A stretch of DNA of 64,000 bases from an uncultured Brachybacterium sp. (GTDB taxonomy: Bacteria; Actinomycetota; Actinomycetes; Actinomycetales; Dermabacteraceae): the NCBI RefSeq assembly GCF_947500705.1, contig NZ_CANMSY010000002.1, forward strand, positions 613,708 to 677,707, in the 5' to 3' direction. The translations under genes were made by a program, and so were the position numbers. Shown piece after piece: positions 1 to 8,437 of this stretch (the first letter of the stretch is position 1; each line of letters begins with the position of its first letter). The notes below the pieces were generated by a model. The model saw only the letters and a program-made list of their open reading frames with translations, made no database searches and was not told where the DNA came from.

Positions 1-1407
1 TCCTGCACCCGCCCGGCGCAGCTGCGCCCGCGCGGCGGGGACGTGCTGTGGTGGGGCGCGGACCGGCACGATTCGCAGACCGGCGTCACCTGGGACGGCG
101 TCGAGATCGAGGCACTCGTGGGGCTCGGGGCGCGTGTGGTCGAGCCCGCCGCCCTCGCAGCGCTGGAGACCGACGCGGGACTGCGCGGACTGCGCGGTGC
201 CGGGCGGCTGATCGTGGTCCGCACCCGCAGCCGCGCGGAGAAGGCCACCGCCCCGCATTCCCTGCTCGCCCACCTCGCGGCCGAGCGGGCCGCCGCCGGG
301 GAGGGCGTCGCGAAGGTGCTCGAGCAGTTCCGGGTGGACCCGCGCGCTGCGGTCGGGGAGGGGGTCTGGGAGCTCGCGGGATCGCGACGGCCGCTGAGCG
401 TGCCTGCGCTCATCGGCCCGGCGGAGCCTGCGCAGGATCTCACCAAGCGCGCCGGCCCGGCCCCGCATCTGGTGCCGACGGCGCTGAGCTACTCCCAGGC
501 GGAGAACCTGCTGGGCTGCCGACAGAAGTGGACCTACCGCACCGGGCTCGGGATTCGTCCTGCCTCGGTCGCGAGCGTGCCCAGCGGCAATCAGATGATC
601 GGCACCCTCGTGCACACCGTCGTCGAGGAGCTGGTGAACACCGGCCAGGAGCAGGAGCGCAGCGGGCCCCCGTCGGCCGAGCAGATCGCCCAGATGCTGG
701 AGCGGCTCGTTCCCCAGCTCGCCTCAGAGCTGCTGCTGCCCGGTCGGGAGGTCGAGCTGACCACGATGCGCGAGACCGCCGTGCGCTCTCTGGTCGAGTT
801 CTTCGGCCGATTGGCAGAGGCGGGGCTGGTGATCACCTCGGTCGAGTCGCGCTTCGAGGAGCCGCTGACCCTGCACCTGCAGCGCGGGGACCTTGAGGTG
901 CCATTCCTGGGCTACCGCGATGTGCTCGCCGAGGACGCCGCCGGGAGGCCCACCGTGATCGACCTGAAGTGGACCTCGGCCGCGAAGAAGTACCCCGAGC
1001 TGTTCGATGCCGGCGAGGCGCTGCAGCTCGCCTCCTATGCCTGGTCGCTGCATGACGACTCGGCGGATGTCGGCTACTTCCTGCTCAAGCAGGGCGAGTT
1101 CGTCTCCGCGAATCCGGCGCTGGACCCCCATGGCCGACCCACCCTCGACATCGCGGCCGCGTGGTCGAGGACGACCTCGGGGATCACCGAGGCGCTCGAC
1201 GCGATCGGCGAGGGCACTGTCACGGCACAGTCCGGGCAGATCCTGCGCGACGCCGGACAGGGGCTCGACACCCCGCGCCCGGACGCGAAGAAGACCTACG
1301 CCGCGGCGCAGGAGGAGGCCCGAGCAGACGGCGGGATCGTGGTCGACGCCCGCTGCGACTTCTGCGATTTCTCCCTGCTGTGCGGCCTGAGAGGAGATGC
1401 ATCATGA
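1..1407 (+). CDS. AddB-like helicase-nuclease subunit, 3' part (5' end outside window)
   Basis: The reading frame is open from base 1, so the true start lies before the window; the GTG at 43 is only the first internal candidate. What remains is the C-terminal PD-(D/E)XK nuclease module of a RecB/AddB-type double-strand-break resection protein. Visible are GYRDVL (catalytic Asp), VIDLKW (the D-x-K pair) and QLASYAW (the Q-x-x-x-Y motif). A Cys in LLGCRQKW and a closing C-x2-C-x5-C (CDFCDFSLLC) match the four-cysteine Fe-S staple known in AddB-type nucleases. The stop overlaps the next start by four bases (ATGA), so the two subunits are translationally coupled. The N-terminal motor-like part cannot be seen. 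AdnA is an alternative name for the same role. Confidence 0.8.
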   Translation, partial: SCTRPAQLRPRGGDVLWWGADRHDSQTGVTWDGVEIEALVGLGARVVEPAALAALETDAGLRGLRGAGRLIVVRTRSRAEKATAPHSLLAHLAAERAAAGEGVAKVLEQFRVDPRAAVGEGVWELAGSRRPLSVPALIGPAEPAQDLTKRAGPAPHLVPTALSYSQAENLLGCRQKWTYRTGLGIRPASVASVPSGNQMIGTLVHTVVEELVNTGQEQERSGPPSAEQIAQMLERLVPQLASELLLPGREVELTTMRETAVRSLVEFFGRLAEAGLVITSVESRFEEPLTLHLQRGDLEVPFLGYRDVLAEDAAGRPTVIDLKWTSAAKKYPELFDAGEALQLASYAWSLHDDSADVGYFLLKQGEFVSANPALDPHGRPTLDIAAAWSRTTSGITEALDAIGEGTVTAQSGQILRDAGQGLDTPRPDAKKTYAAAQEEARADGGIVVDARCDFCDFSLLCGLRGDAS

Positions 1408-4400
1408 GCTTCACCCTGATCAACGCCTCGGCAGGCTCCGGCAAGACATACACTCTGACCAGGCAGCTGGCCGAGCGGCTCGAGGCCGGGCTGGACCCCT
1501 CGCAGATCATCGCCACCACCTTCACCGTCAAGGCGGCCGAGGAGCTCTCCCAGCGGGTGCGCTCCACGCTCCTGGACCGCCAGCAGGTCGAGGCGGCGCG
1601 GGGCATCGACAGCGCCCTGATCAGCACCGTGAACTCGGTCGCCGGGCGCCTGGTGACCGAGTACGCGCTGGACGCGGGCATCTCCCCCCAGGTGCAGGTG
1701 CTCGACGACACGACCCAGAGGGCGGCCTTCGCGGCGGCGATCGACCGCACGGCCGCCGCGGCCGGGGTGCGCTGGGCGGCGATGCTCGCCCGCACCGAGC
1801 ACGACGGCGACGAGAAGGACGCCGGCTTCATCCCCACGAGGCAGGCCTGGCGGGGCCGGGTGAAGGACGTCGCGGACGCCGCCCGCACCAACCTCCTCGG
1901 GGCAGATGAGCTGCGCGCCGCCGCGACCGTGTCCTGGGAGGAGTTCCGGGAGGCGGCCCAGCTGCCCGAGCCCGGGGAGGATCTGCGGGGTCGCTGGCTG
2001 CATGAACTGGGGCAGCGGATCGAGGGTTTCGCGGAGGATCTGGCCGCGTCGGTCGATGAGTCCGGCGAGGGCACCAAGGGCGGGCCGATCTCCCCGCGCA
2101 GCGTGAACAGGGCGCGGGGCGACCTCGACGCGCTGCGCCGGTTGGAGCGCACCCTGCGGGATCGCGAGCGGGCGCCGTGGTCGAGCTGGTTGCGCCTGGC
2201 CGGCGGCAGCTTCGGGGCGCCGGCGAAGAAGGCTCTCGAGCCGCTCGCGATCGAGGTCGGAGAGGGCTTCGCGCAGAATCCTGCGTGGCAGCAGGACGTG
2301 CAGGACCTCATCACGCTCATCCTCGACGTCGCTGCGGATTCGCTGGACGCCTACGAGGCCTACAAGCGCGAGCTGGGCCTGATCGACTTCATCGACCAGG
2401 AGGTGCAGGCGCTGCGCCTGCTGCAGGATTCGCCGCGGGTGCGGGAATCCATCGCCTCGCGCTACCGCCTCCTCGCAGTCGACGAGTTCCAGGACACCTC
2501 TCCCGTGCAGCTGGCCCTTTTCCTCGAGCTCTCCCAGCTCATCGAGGAGAAGATCTGGGTGGGCGACCCCAAGCAGGCGATCTACGGCTTCCGCGACGCC
2601 GACCCGCGCCTGATGCAGGACATCATCGCCGCGCTCGAAGGCGGCGGCACCGTGTTCGGGACGGGTGAGGTCGAGAACCTCTCCCACTCCTGGCGCTCGC
2701 AGAAGCTGCTGGTCGACTTCTCCAACGCCCTGTTCAGCCCGGTGTTCGCGCCCGACGGGGAAGGTCTGGATCGGGTGCGGCTCCAGATCCCCGAGCAGCG
2801 GGAAGCCACGGCGGGTGACGGCGCGCTCGAGGTGTGGGAGGCGACGAAGAACGACCGCCGCGTGGTCTCCGCGCAGAAGCATGCCGCGATGATCGCCGAG
2901 CAGATCCGACGCCGCATCGACGAGGGCGCCTTCACCCCGGGCTCCACCGCGGTGCTGGTGCGCAGCAACACTCAGCGGGCCTCCGTGGTCGCCGCCCTGC
3001 AGGAGCGCGGAGTGCCCACCGCCGGCGCCGCGCATCCGCTCCTCGCGACCCGGGAGGCGCAGATGGTGCGGGCGGCGCTCGCGGTGACCCTCGACGGCTC
3101 GGACACCCTGGCGCTCACCGAGCTGGTGACGCTGCTGAGCGATCATGGCGCCCACGAGGACTGGTTCGCGCAGCTCATGGCCGCGCCGGATCGCGACGCG
3201 CGCAAGGCCGTGTTCTCGAGCTGGTGGGAGGATCCCGTGCTGACCGGGCTGCGCGAGGTGCGCCGTGCCTGCATCGGCTTCACCCCGGTGGAGATGATCA
3301 GTGCGCTGATCGACGCCCTGGACCTGCCGCAGCGGATCAAGCGCTGGACCGGTCAGGGCTCCCGACGCCGCACCCTGGATGCGCTGCGGGCGATGGCGCA
3401 GGAGACCACGCAGCGGCGTCGGGCGGAAGGCTCCCCCATCACACTGACCGGTCTGCGCGCCGAGCTCGACGCGTGGACGGAGGGACCAGACCTCTCCGCC
3501 CTGCCCGAGGCGGTCTGGGTGGGCACCATCCACGGAGCCAAGGGCCTGGAATGGGATCACGTCGTCGCCTACCTCGGTGCACCCCCGAAAGAGCGTGCCC
3601 ACTCCAGCGGCGTGCTCGTGGTCTCCCCCGGCGCACCGGACGTCACCGCCCCGCTGGTCGGCCGCAGCCTGCGGTTCTGGCCGAAGATCGCCGCACCTGC
3701 GGACGCTGCGGAGAGCCTCGCGGCCTCAGGGTTCGCGAGCCGCCGCCGCGAGGCTGAGGCGGAGGAGTCCGGGAGGCTGCACTATGTGGCCCTCACCCGC
3801 GCCGCCCGCACCTCCGTGCTCGCCGTGCCCGGCACCTCCACGGTGCTGGACACCCTCATCGAGACGCCGCCCCTGGTGAGCTGGTCCGAGGGGGCGATCA
3901 GCGTGCACGGCACCGAGGGCATGCTGCCGGCGACCGTGACTGCGGTGAACGTCGACGACCTGATGGAGGAGATCCCTGCACGGCTGCCGCGCAGCACCGA
4001 CCCGCTCGCGGCGACCGACGTCCCGCTGCGCCCCGCCGCGCCGAGCTCCGCCCGGCTGTCCGCTCGGTTCCAGGCCTCCGCTGCGGCGTCGGGCGGGGCA
4101 CTCGGCGAGGTGTTGGAGCCTCGTAGCATCGGTCCGGTGCTGGTCAGCGGCGGCGGGCCGCAGTGGGAGCGCGTCGGCGAGGCCGTGCACGCCTATCTCG
4201 CCCTGCCGCTCGAGAATCTCTCGCCGGAGCAGCGGCTGGCGGCGGCTGAGCGTCTGCTCTCTCGCTGGGTGGTGACGCGGACGGTGCAGGCGCGGGTGCT
4301 GCTGGAGGCCGGGGAGAGCTGGACGCGCTTCGTGAACTCCGAGTTCCCCGGCGCCGTGCAGCTCACCGAGCAGCCGATCACCTGGTGGAACGAGGACGCT

Positions 4401-4643
4401 CAAGTTATGGAGGGCTGGATCGACACCCTGCTGCGCCTGCCCTCGGGCGAGATCGTGCTGGTGGACCACAAGGCGTACCCGGGCGATGACCCGGTGACGC
4501 ACATCCGCGAGAAGTACCTGGGCCAGATGGCCACCTATTCCCGGGCGCTGGCCTCAGCCGGCCGCGCCCCGGATCGGATCCTGATGCACCTGCCGCTGCG
4601 CGGAGAGATCGTCGAGGTGAGGGTCCATGGGCAGGAGCGTTGA
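1404..4643 (+). CDS. UvrD/RecB-family helicase-nuclease (AddA-like)
   Basis: A 1079-residue SF1A helicase with C-terminal nuclease, expected to unwind and trim DNA ends with the upstream subunit before RecA loading. Start chosen at the ATG that overlaps the upstream stop, preceded by GAGGAG; the longer frame upstream is a shadow. Motifs in order: Walker A ASAGSGKT at residues 8-15, Walker B DEFQDTSP near 360, VGDPKQAIYGFRD near 390, motif V GTIHGAKGLEWD near 706, motif VI LHYVALTRA near 792. The nuclease has GWIDTLL and VDHKAY with a following QMATYSRAL between about 1003 and 1050. Length and order fit AddA/RecB. It overlaps the following kinase gene by 17 bases. Confidence 0.88.
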   Translation: MSFTLINASAGSGKTYTLTRQLAERLEAGLDPSQIIATTFTVKAAEELSQRVRSTLLDRQQVEAARGIDSALISTVNSVAGRLVTEYALDAGISPQVQVLDDTTQRAAFAAAIDRTAAAAGVRWAAMLARTEHDGDEKDAGFIPTRQAWRGRVKDVADAARTNLLGADELRAAATVSWEEFREAAQLPEPGEDLRGRWLHELGQRIEGFAEDLAASVDESGEGTKGGPISPRSVNRARGDLDALRRLERTLRDRERAPWSSWLRLAGGSFGAPAKKALEPLAIEVGEGFAQNPAWQQDVQDLITLILDVAADSLDAYEAYKRELGLIDFIDQEVQALRLLQDSPRVRESIASRYRLLAVDEFQDTSPVQLALFLELSQLIEEKIWVGDPKQAIYGFRDADPRLMQDIIAALEGGGTVFGTGEVENLSHSWRSQKLLVDFSNALFSPVFAPDGEGLDRVRLQIPEQREATAGDGALEVWEATKNDRRVVSAQKHAAMIAEQIRRRIDEGAFTPGSTAVLVRSNTQRASVVAALQERGVPTAGAAHPLLATREAQMVRAALAVTLDGSDTLALTELVTLLSDHGAHEDWFAQLMAAPDRDARKAVFSSWWEDPVLTGLREVRRACIGFTPVEMISALIDALDLPQRIKRWTGQGSRRRTLDALRAMAQETTQRRRAEGSPITLTGLRAELDAWTEGPDLSALPEAVWVGTIHGAKGLEWDHVVAYLGAPPKERAHSSGVLVVSPGAPDVTAPLVGRSLRFWPKIAAPADAAESLAASGFASRRREAEAEESGRLHYVALTRAARTSVLAVPGTSTVLDTLIETPPLVSWSEGAISVHGTEGMLPATVTAVNVDDLMEEIPARLPRSTDPLAATDVPLRPAAPSSARLSARFQASAAASGGALGEVLEPRSIGPVLVSGGGPQWERVGEAVHAYLALPLENLSPEQRLAAAERLLSRWVVTRTVQARVLLEAGESWTRFVNSEFPGAVQLTEQPITWWNEDAQVMEGWIDTLLRLPSGEIVLVDHKAYPGDDPVTHIREKYLGQMATYSRALASAGRAPDRILMHLPLRGEIVEVRVHGQER

Positions 4644-5280
4644 GCTGATCTCCCCCGAGGAGGCCGTGGCCCGGGCTCTCGCGCTGCTCGATGAGGCGCT
4701 GCGGTCCGGGGCGCGGCGCGTGCTCGGGATCGCGGGGGCGCCTGGTTCGGGGAAGTCCTCGCTCACGGCGATGCTGGCTCGGGAGCTTCCCGCAGGGTCC
4801 TGCGTGGTGGTGCCGATGGATGGGTTCCATCTGGCGGATGTCGCGCTCGCGCGGCTCGGTCGGAGCGGGCGGAAGGGCGCGCCGGACACCTTCGATGCCG
4901 CAGGCTATGTCGCGCTGCTGCAGCGCGTGCGGGCGGCGATGCCGCAGGATCCGCCGGTGTGGGCGCCGATGTTCGAACGGGACCTCGAGCAGCCGCTCGC
5001 CGGGGCGATCGAGGTGCCCGCGCAGGTGCCGCTGGTGATCACCGAGGGGAACTACCTGCTCGGTGACGACGCGTTCGCGAAGGTGCGCGGGATGCTGGAT
5101 GCCCGCTGGTTCGTCGAGGCGCCCCAGGAGCTGCGGCACCGGTGGCTGATCGAGCGGCACGAGCGCTTCGGGAAATCACCTGCGGCGGCGCGGGAGTGGG
5201 CGCTCGGGCCCGATGAGGACAACGCCCGCCTGATCGCGGGAACCCGCGACCGGGCGGACGTCGTGGTGCAGCTGGACTGA
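4627..5280 (+). CDS. Nucleoside/nucleotide kinase family P-loop protein
   Basis: A 217-residue protein of the uridine kinase/pantothenate kinase-like P-loop family. It has GAPGSGKSS (Walker A, near residue 35), PMDGFHL (the DGFH substrate loop typical of this group) and a later GNYLL strand, the order seen in YggC/FrcK-like kinases. The substrate is not evident; nucleosides or sugars are both plausible. Its ATG lies inside the last 17 bases of the AddA-like gene, so it is probably co-transcribed, although no functional link to DNA repair is obvious. It converges with the next gene, leaving only 24 bases between stops. Confidence 0.75.
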   Translation: MGRSVELISPEEAVARALALLDEALRSGARRVLGIAGAPGSGKSSLTAMLARELPAGSCVVVPMDGFHLADVALARLGRSGRKGAPDTFDAAGYVALLQRVRAAMPQDPPVWAPMFERDLEQPLAGAIEVPAQVPLVITEGNYLLGDDAFAKVRGMLDARWFVEAPQELRHRWLIERHERFGKSPAAAREWALGPDEDNARLIAGTRDRADVVVQLD

Positions 5281-5304
5281 CGCGCAGGTCAGCTGTGCGG
5301 CCGA

Positions 5305-5802
5305 TCAGCCGCGCATGACCGCCCGGGCGAATCCCGCGCTGCGCTCCTGCAGGCCCGCGATGCGCTGCTCGCGATGGTGGGCGAGCACTGCCGGGTCCTC
5401 GGTGCGCAGCTCGAAGGTCGCCGGGGCTCGGCGCACATTGCGGGAGCAGCGGAAGTCGGCGCAGATCGCGGTGCCGATGGTGTTGCCGCGGCGGCCCGAG
5501 GCCCCTGCCAGGGGCGCCACGAAGGAGGCCGCGCGGACGCCGTCGATGACGTCCTCGCACCAGGCGCAGAGCATCTTGCGGCTCGGGGGGCGGCCAGTGC
5601 CGCGCAGCAGCAGGCCGACGGGCTCGTCCTCGACCTCGAGCACGACATAGTGCAGCTGCGGCTTGCGGGAGTCCTGCCAGCCGAGGTAGTCGACGGCCTC
5701 CCAGCGCACGGCGGAGAGGTCGGGCAGCTCGGCCCGGGTGGCATCGCCCTTGGTGGCGTTGACGAAGCTGGAGCGGATCTTTTCAGAGTTCACGGGGAGC
5801 AT
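5305..5802 (-). CDS. FBP-domain protein (EF-G-binding zinc-finger type)
   Basis: A 165-residue protein resembling the FusB/FBP C-terminal treble-clef domain, which binds elongation factor G and can rescue stalled EF-G (family knowledge). Two metal-binding pairs are visible: CAWC near residue 90 and CADFRC near 127. The start is the ATG opening MLPVNSEK, with GAGGAC upstream; the frame extends 30 codons further but that part looks like non-coding sequence. Such stand-alone FBP proteins are common in Actinobacteria. Fusidic acid protection should not be assumed from sequence alone. Confidence 0.7.
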   Translation of the reverse strand: MLPVNSEKIRSSFVNATKGDATRAELPDLSAVRWEAVDYLGWQDSRKPQLHYVVLEVEDEPVGLLLRGTGRPPSRKMLCAWCEDVIDGVRAASFVAPLAGASGRRGNTIGTAICADFRCSRNVRRAPATFELRTEDPAVLAHHREQRIAGLQERSAGFARAVMRG

Positions 5803-6028
5803 GGGGTCCTCACGGAGAGCGCACAGGAGCACCCCGGTGTCGGGGGTCCGGCGCGGGAGACGACGGTCAGCGGTGGTGGGGCGTGCGAGCACGCCGCATC
5901 ACGCCGAGCAGGCCTCGTGGGCCGCCCCGCTTCCTGCAGGCCGTATGGCCATGCCGTCTCCCCTCGTGTCACGGACCCTGCCACGGTACGCCCGCGGGCC
6001 CGTGACCGCCACCGGAATGTGCCGGGGC

Positions 6029-6913
6029 TCAGGCGATGATCTGGTGCAGCTGCTCGAGCTCCTCCGCGCTGAGCTCGAGGTTCATCGCGTGCGCGGAGTC
6101 GGTGATGGACTCGGGGCGGCTGGCTCCCGGGATCGGGATCACGTGCTCGCCGAGGGACAGCTCCCAGGCGAGGACCACCTGCTGCGGGCTGACCGCATGC
6201 GCCTCGGCCACGCGCTGGATCTGCGGGAACCGCTCCCCCACGGCCCGTGCTCCGCCACCGGTGCCGCCCAGCGGCGACCAGGGGACGAAGGCGATGCCGT
6301 GCTCGCCGCAGTGGCGCAGCTCTGCGCGGCTGGTGTGGAAGAACGTCGGGGAGAACTCGTTCTGGACCGCGGCGAGGCCTCCCTCGCCGAGCACGTCGCG
6401 GGCCACGTCGATCTCCTCGGTGTTCGCATTGGAGATGCCGATCTCGCGGATCAGGCCCTCCTGCTGGAAGGTGGCGAGGGCCTCGACCGCGTCCGCGTAG
6501 CGGATGCTGCGGTCGGGCCGGTGCCAGTAGTACAGGCCCACGGAGTCGGTGCCGAGATTCGCCAGGGACGTCTCGAGCGCGGCACGGAGGTAGGTGGCGG
6601 AGCCGTCACGGCCTCCGCCGTCGGCGGAGCGGGTGATACCGCCCTTGGTGGCGACCGTGATCGTGGAGCGATCGCCGTCCCAGCTGTCCAGGGCCTCGGC
6701 GACGAACTTCTCGTTGTGACCCATGGTGTCCCAGGAAGGGGCGTAGATGTCCGCCGTGTCGAGCAGGGTGATGCCCGCGTCGAGGGCCGCGTGGAGGGTG
6801 GCCATGGCGCGGTCGTGCGGGGCGGGCTCGCCGCGCCCCATCGACAATGGCATCGCGCCGAGGCCGAGGGCGGAGACGGTCAGGGAGCCGATACGGCGGG
6901 TGGGTGCACTCAT
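6029..6913 (-). CDS. Aldo/keto reductase
   Basis: A 294-residue NAD(P)H-dependent aldo/keto reductase of the (beta/alpha)8 barrel type. The catalytic tetrad can be placed: Asp and Tyr in DTADIYA near residues 48-53, Lys in VATKGG near 88, His in YYWHRPD near 130. The later GISN and C-terminal IPGASRPESI segments fit the cofactor phosphate site. The substrate cannot be told. There is no ribosome-binding site, and a TANNNT -10 element ends exactly six bases before the ATG, suggesting a leaderless transcript. Confidence 0.88.
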   Translation of the reverse strand: MSAPTRRIGSLTVSALGLGAMPLSMGRGEPAPHDRAMATLHAALDAGITLLDTADIYAPSWDTMGHNEKFVAEALDSWDGDRSTITVATKGGITRSADGGGRDGSATYLRAALETSLANLGTDSVGLYYWHRPDRSIRYADAVEALATFQQEGLIREIGISNANTEEIDVARDVLGEGGLAAVQNEFSPTFFHTSRAELRHCGEHGIAFVPWSPLGGTGGGARAVGERFPQIQRVAEAHAVSPQQVVLAWELSLGEHVIPIPGASRPESITDSAHAMNLELSAEELEQLHQIIA

Positions 6914-6919
6914 GGGGTA

Positions 6920-6925
6920 AGCGTA
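6920..6925 (-). promoter_or_regulatory. -10 element for leaderless aldo/keto reductase transcript
   Basis: TACGCT on the minus strand, followed by six bases and then the ATG at 6913. With no Shine-Dalgarno sequence present, transcription would start at or next to the A of the start codon. No convincing -35 is visible. This is inference from spacing. Confidence 0.45.
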
Positions 6926-7005
6926 GTCCGCTGGCGCGAAGGCGGAACTGCCCCTGACCTCATGGTCAGATCACCGGCGGGAGCTCGAGGTGGACCCGCG
7001 GCCGC

Positions 7006-7413
7006 TCAGAGCTCCAGGATCCCCGCGGTGGTGCGGCGGAAGAGTCCGTCGGCCATGTAGAAGTCTCCGAGGTCGGCCTCGAAGTCGACGTGCAACCACT
7101 GCACCGTGGCGGACCGGCATTCCTCGATCGCATGCAGGACCAGGGACCGCCCGATCCCGGTTCCCTGATGCTCGGGATGGACCACGACGTCGAGCAGGAA
7201 GGCGTGCCGCCCTCCATCGGTGATCACATTGCAGAAGCCGATCAGGGTCTCTCCGCGTCGCGCCGTGATCCAGCCCAGCGAGTAGCGCTCGAGCCGCTCG
7301 CCCCATGGCTGGACCTCGTGCTCGAGAGCGAAAGCCGCGGAATGCAGGGCGGAGAGCTCCTGGTCGTCGATCGTCGCGCGCCAGGCACAGCGGAGCGGCT
7401 CCGTGGGTTCCAT
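7006..7413 (-). CDS. GNAT-family N-acetyltransferase
   Basis: A 135-residue GCN5-related acetyltransferase. The acetyl-CoA loop is present as VVHPEHQGTGIGRSLV (residues about 77-92), following the beta strand GGRHAFLLDVV. The family transfers acetyl from acetyl-CoA to a primary amine; the acceptor is unknown. It stands alone, on the same strand as the aldo/keto reductase behind it (about 90 bases apart). The start ATG has no strong ribosome-binding site. Confidence 0.85.
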   Translation of the reverse strand: MEPTEPLRCAWRATIDDQELSALHSAAFALEHEVQPWGERLERYSLGWITARRGETLIGFCNVITDGGRHAFLLDVVVHPEHQGTGIGRSLVLHAIEECRSATVQWLHVDFEADLGDFYMADGLFRRTTAGILEL

Positions 7414-7486
7414 GCGACTCAGTGTGCAGGGTGCGAGGCCGCCCCGTCAGGGGTTCCGCGGAATCCCTGACCCACCTCCCAGAGCA

Positions 7487-7708
7487 TCAGGGCTGGCTCG
7501 AGAGCTTGCGGAGCGCTGAGCCCTTGTGTGCGGCGACATGGTCGGTCTTGTCGCTCGCGATCTCGTACTGGGGCTCCTCCTCGCTCGCGCGCCGGGTGTG
7601 GCCCTTGTAGTCGAAGTCCTTCGTATGGACCTCGGTGATGGTGCCGGAGACGCGTCCGGCCTCGGAGTTCCAGCTGACGTGGTCGCCGACGGCGAAGTGC
7701 TTGCTCAT
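7487..7708 (-). CDS. DUF2945-family small Tudor-like protein
   Basis: A 73-residue protein with the short SH3/Tudor-like fold pattern of DUF2945 (hypervirulence-associated protein type): GDHVSWNSEAGRVSGTI at the N terminus and a basic, Lys/His-rich end. Its ATG overlaps the stop of the upstream XRE-cupin regulator by four bases (ATGA), so the two are translationally coupled. Its function is unknown. The shared operon suggests it is controlled together with the regulator, perhaps under stress. Confidence 0.72.
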   Translation of the reverse strand: MSKHFAVGDHVSWNSEAGRVSGTITEVHTKDFDYKGHTRRASEEEPQYEIASDKTDHVAAHKGSALRKLSSQP

Positions 7709-8301
7709 GACAGTCCTCCTCCTTGCTCGGTGGTTCCTCGCACCGTGCGTGCGAGCAGGGCGACGGAGAAGAACACCGCCGCCTGGCCTTCGTGGGCCCG
7801 GTAGCGGTAGCCGCCGCCGGTGGCGATCCGGCCGGAGCCACCGGCCTCGATGACGTGGACATCGTCTCCGGTGTCGATCTCGAGCGCTCCCTCGATCACG
7901 TGATGCGTCAGGCCCGGGAGCAGGATGCCTGCGCCGCCCTCGTAGATGTCCTCGCCCAGCAGCTTCCACTTCCAGGTCTCGACCGAGAGCGTCTCGGTGT
8001 CCACGGCGTCCAGCAGCACCGCCCAGCTGCCGGCGTCGGTGGACCAGACCTCGACGCCGTCCGGGGCGCCGTCCGCGCCCACCCCCATCAGGGCGGCGAA
8101 GGTGGTGCCGAGCCCGGCGGCGATCCGGTCCAGAGTTGCGACCGAGGGATTCGCCTGGCCGAGCTCGATCTGGGTGAGCATGCGGCGGCTGACCTCGCTG
8201 AGCTCGGCGAGTGCGCCGACACTGAGCTCCTGCTGCTGGCGCGCGGCACGGATCCGGTCGCCGAGCTGCGCGACGACTGCGGGGCGCATCCCACCGCTCA
8301 T
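7705..8301 (-). CDS. XRE-family regulator with C-terminal cupin
   Basis: A 198-residue transcription factor with an N-terminal XRE helix-turn-helix (residues about 13-66, ARQQQELSVGALAELSEVS region) and a C-terminal cupin ligand-sensing barrel (about 110-190). Members of this class usually repress or activate a neighbouring transporter or enzyme gene in response to a small molecule. Here the divergent neighbour is an MFS exporter and the shared spacer carries three TTGCGCA repeats. GAGGAGG lies just before the ATG. It is start-stop coupled to the DUF2945 gene downstream. Confidence 0.85.
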   Translation of the reverse strand: MSGGMRPAVVAQLGDRIRAARQQQELSVGALAELSEVSRRMLTQIELGQANPSVATLDRIAAGLGTTFAALMGVGADGAPDGVEVWSTDAGSWAVLLDAVDTETLSVETWKWKLLGEDIYEGGAGILLPGLTHHVIEGALEIDTGDDVHVIEAGGSGRIATGGGYRYRAHEGQAAVFFSVALLARTVRGTTEQGGGLS

Positions 8302-8352
8302 CCGGGCCTCCTCGTGGTGCTGATCGTCCGATCCTACCGAGGGTGACGGGAA

Positions 8353-8392
8353 CTATATTGCGCATCGACGCCGTTGCGCACTATGTTGCGCA
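8353..8392. promoter_or_regulatory. Triple TTGCGCA operator candidate
   Basis: TTGCGCA occurs at 8358-8364, 8374-8380 and 8386-8392. The first and last are each preceded by CTAT (CTATATTGCGCA and CTATGTTGCGCA). The core TGCGCA is palindromic. The cluster lies in the 136-base divergent spacer between the XRE-cupin regulator and the MFS gene, about 45 bases before the MFS start, and is the likely site of that regulator. Confidence 0.55.
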
Positions 8393-8437
8393 GAGGGGTC
8401 ATCTCCCCTGCTCCCCACGCTTCGAAGGAGGTCACTC

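Noticed and set aside
1296-3602. Minus-strand 768-codon frame
   Set aside because: Antisense to the AddA-like gene whose helicase motifs are unmistakable.
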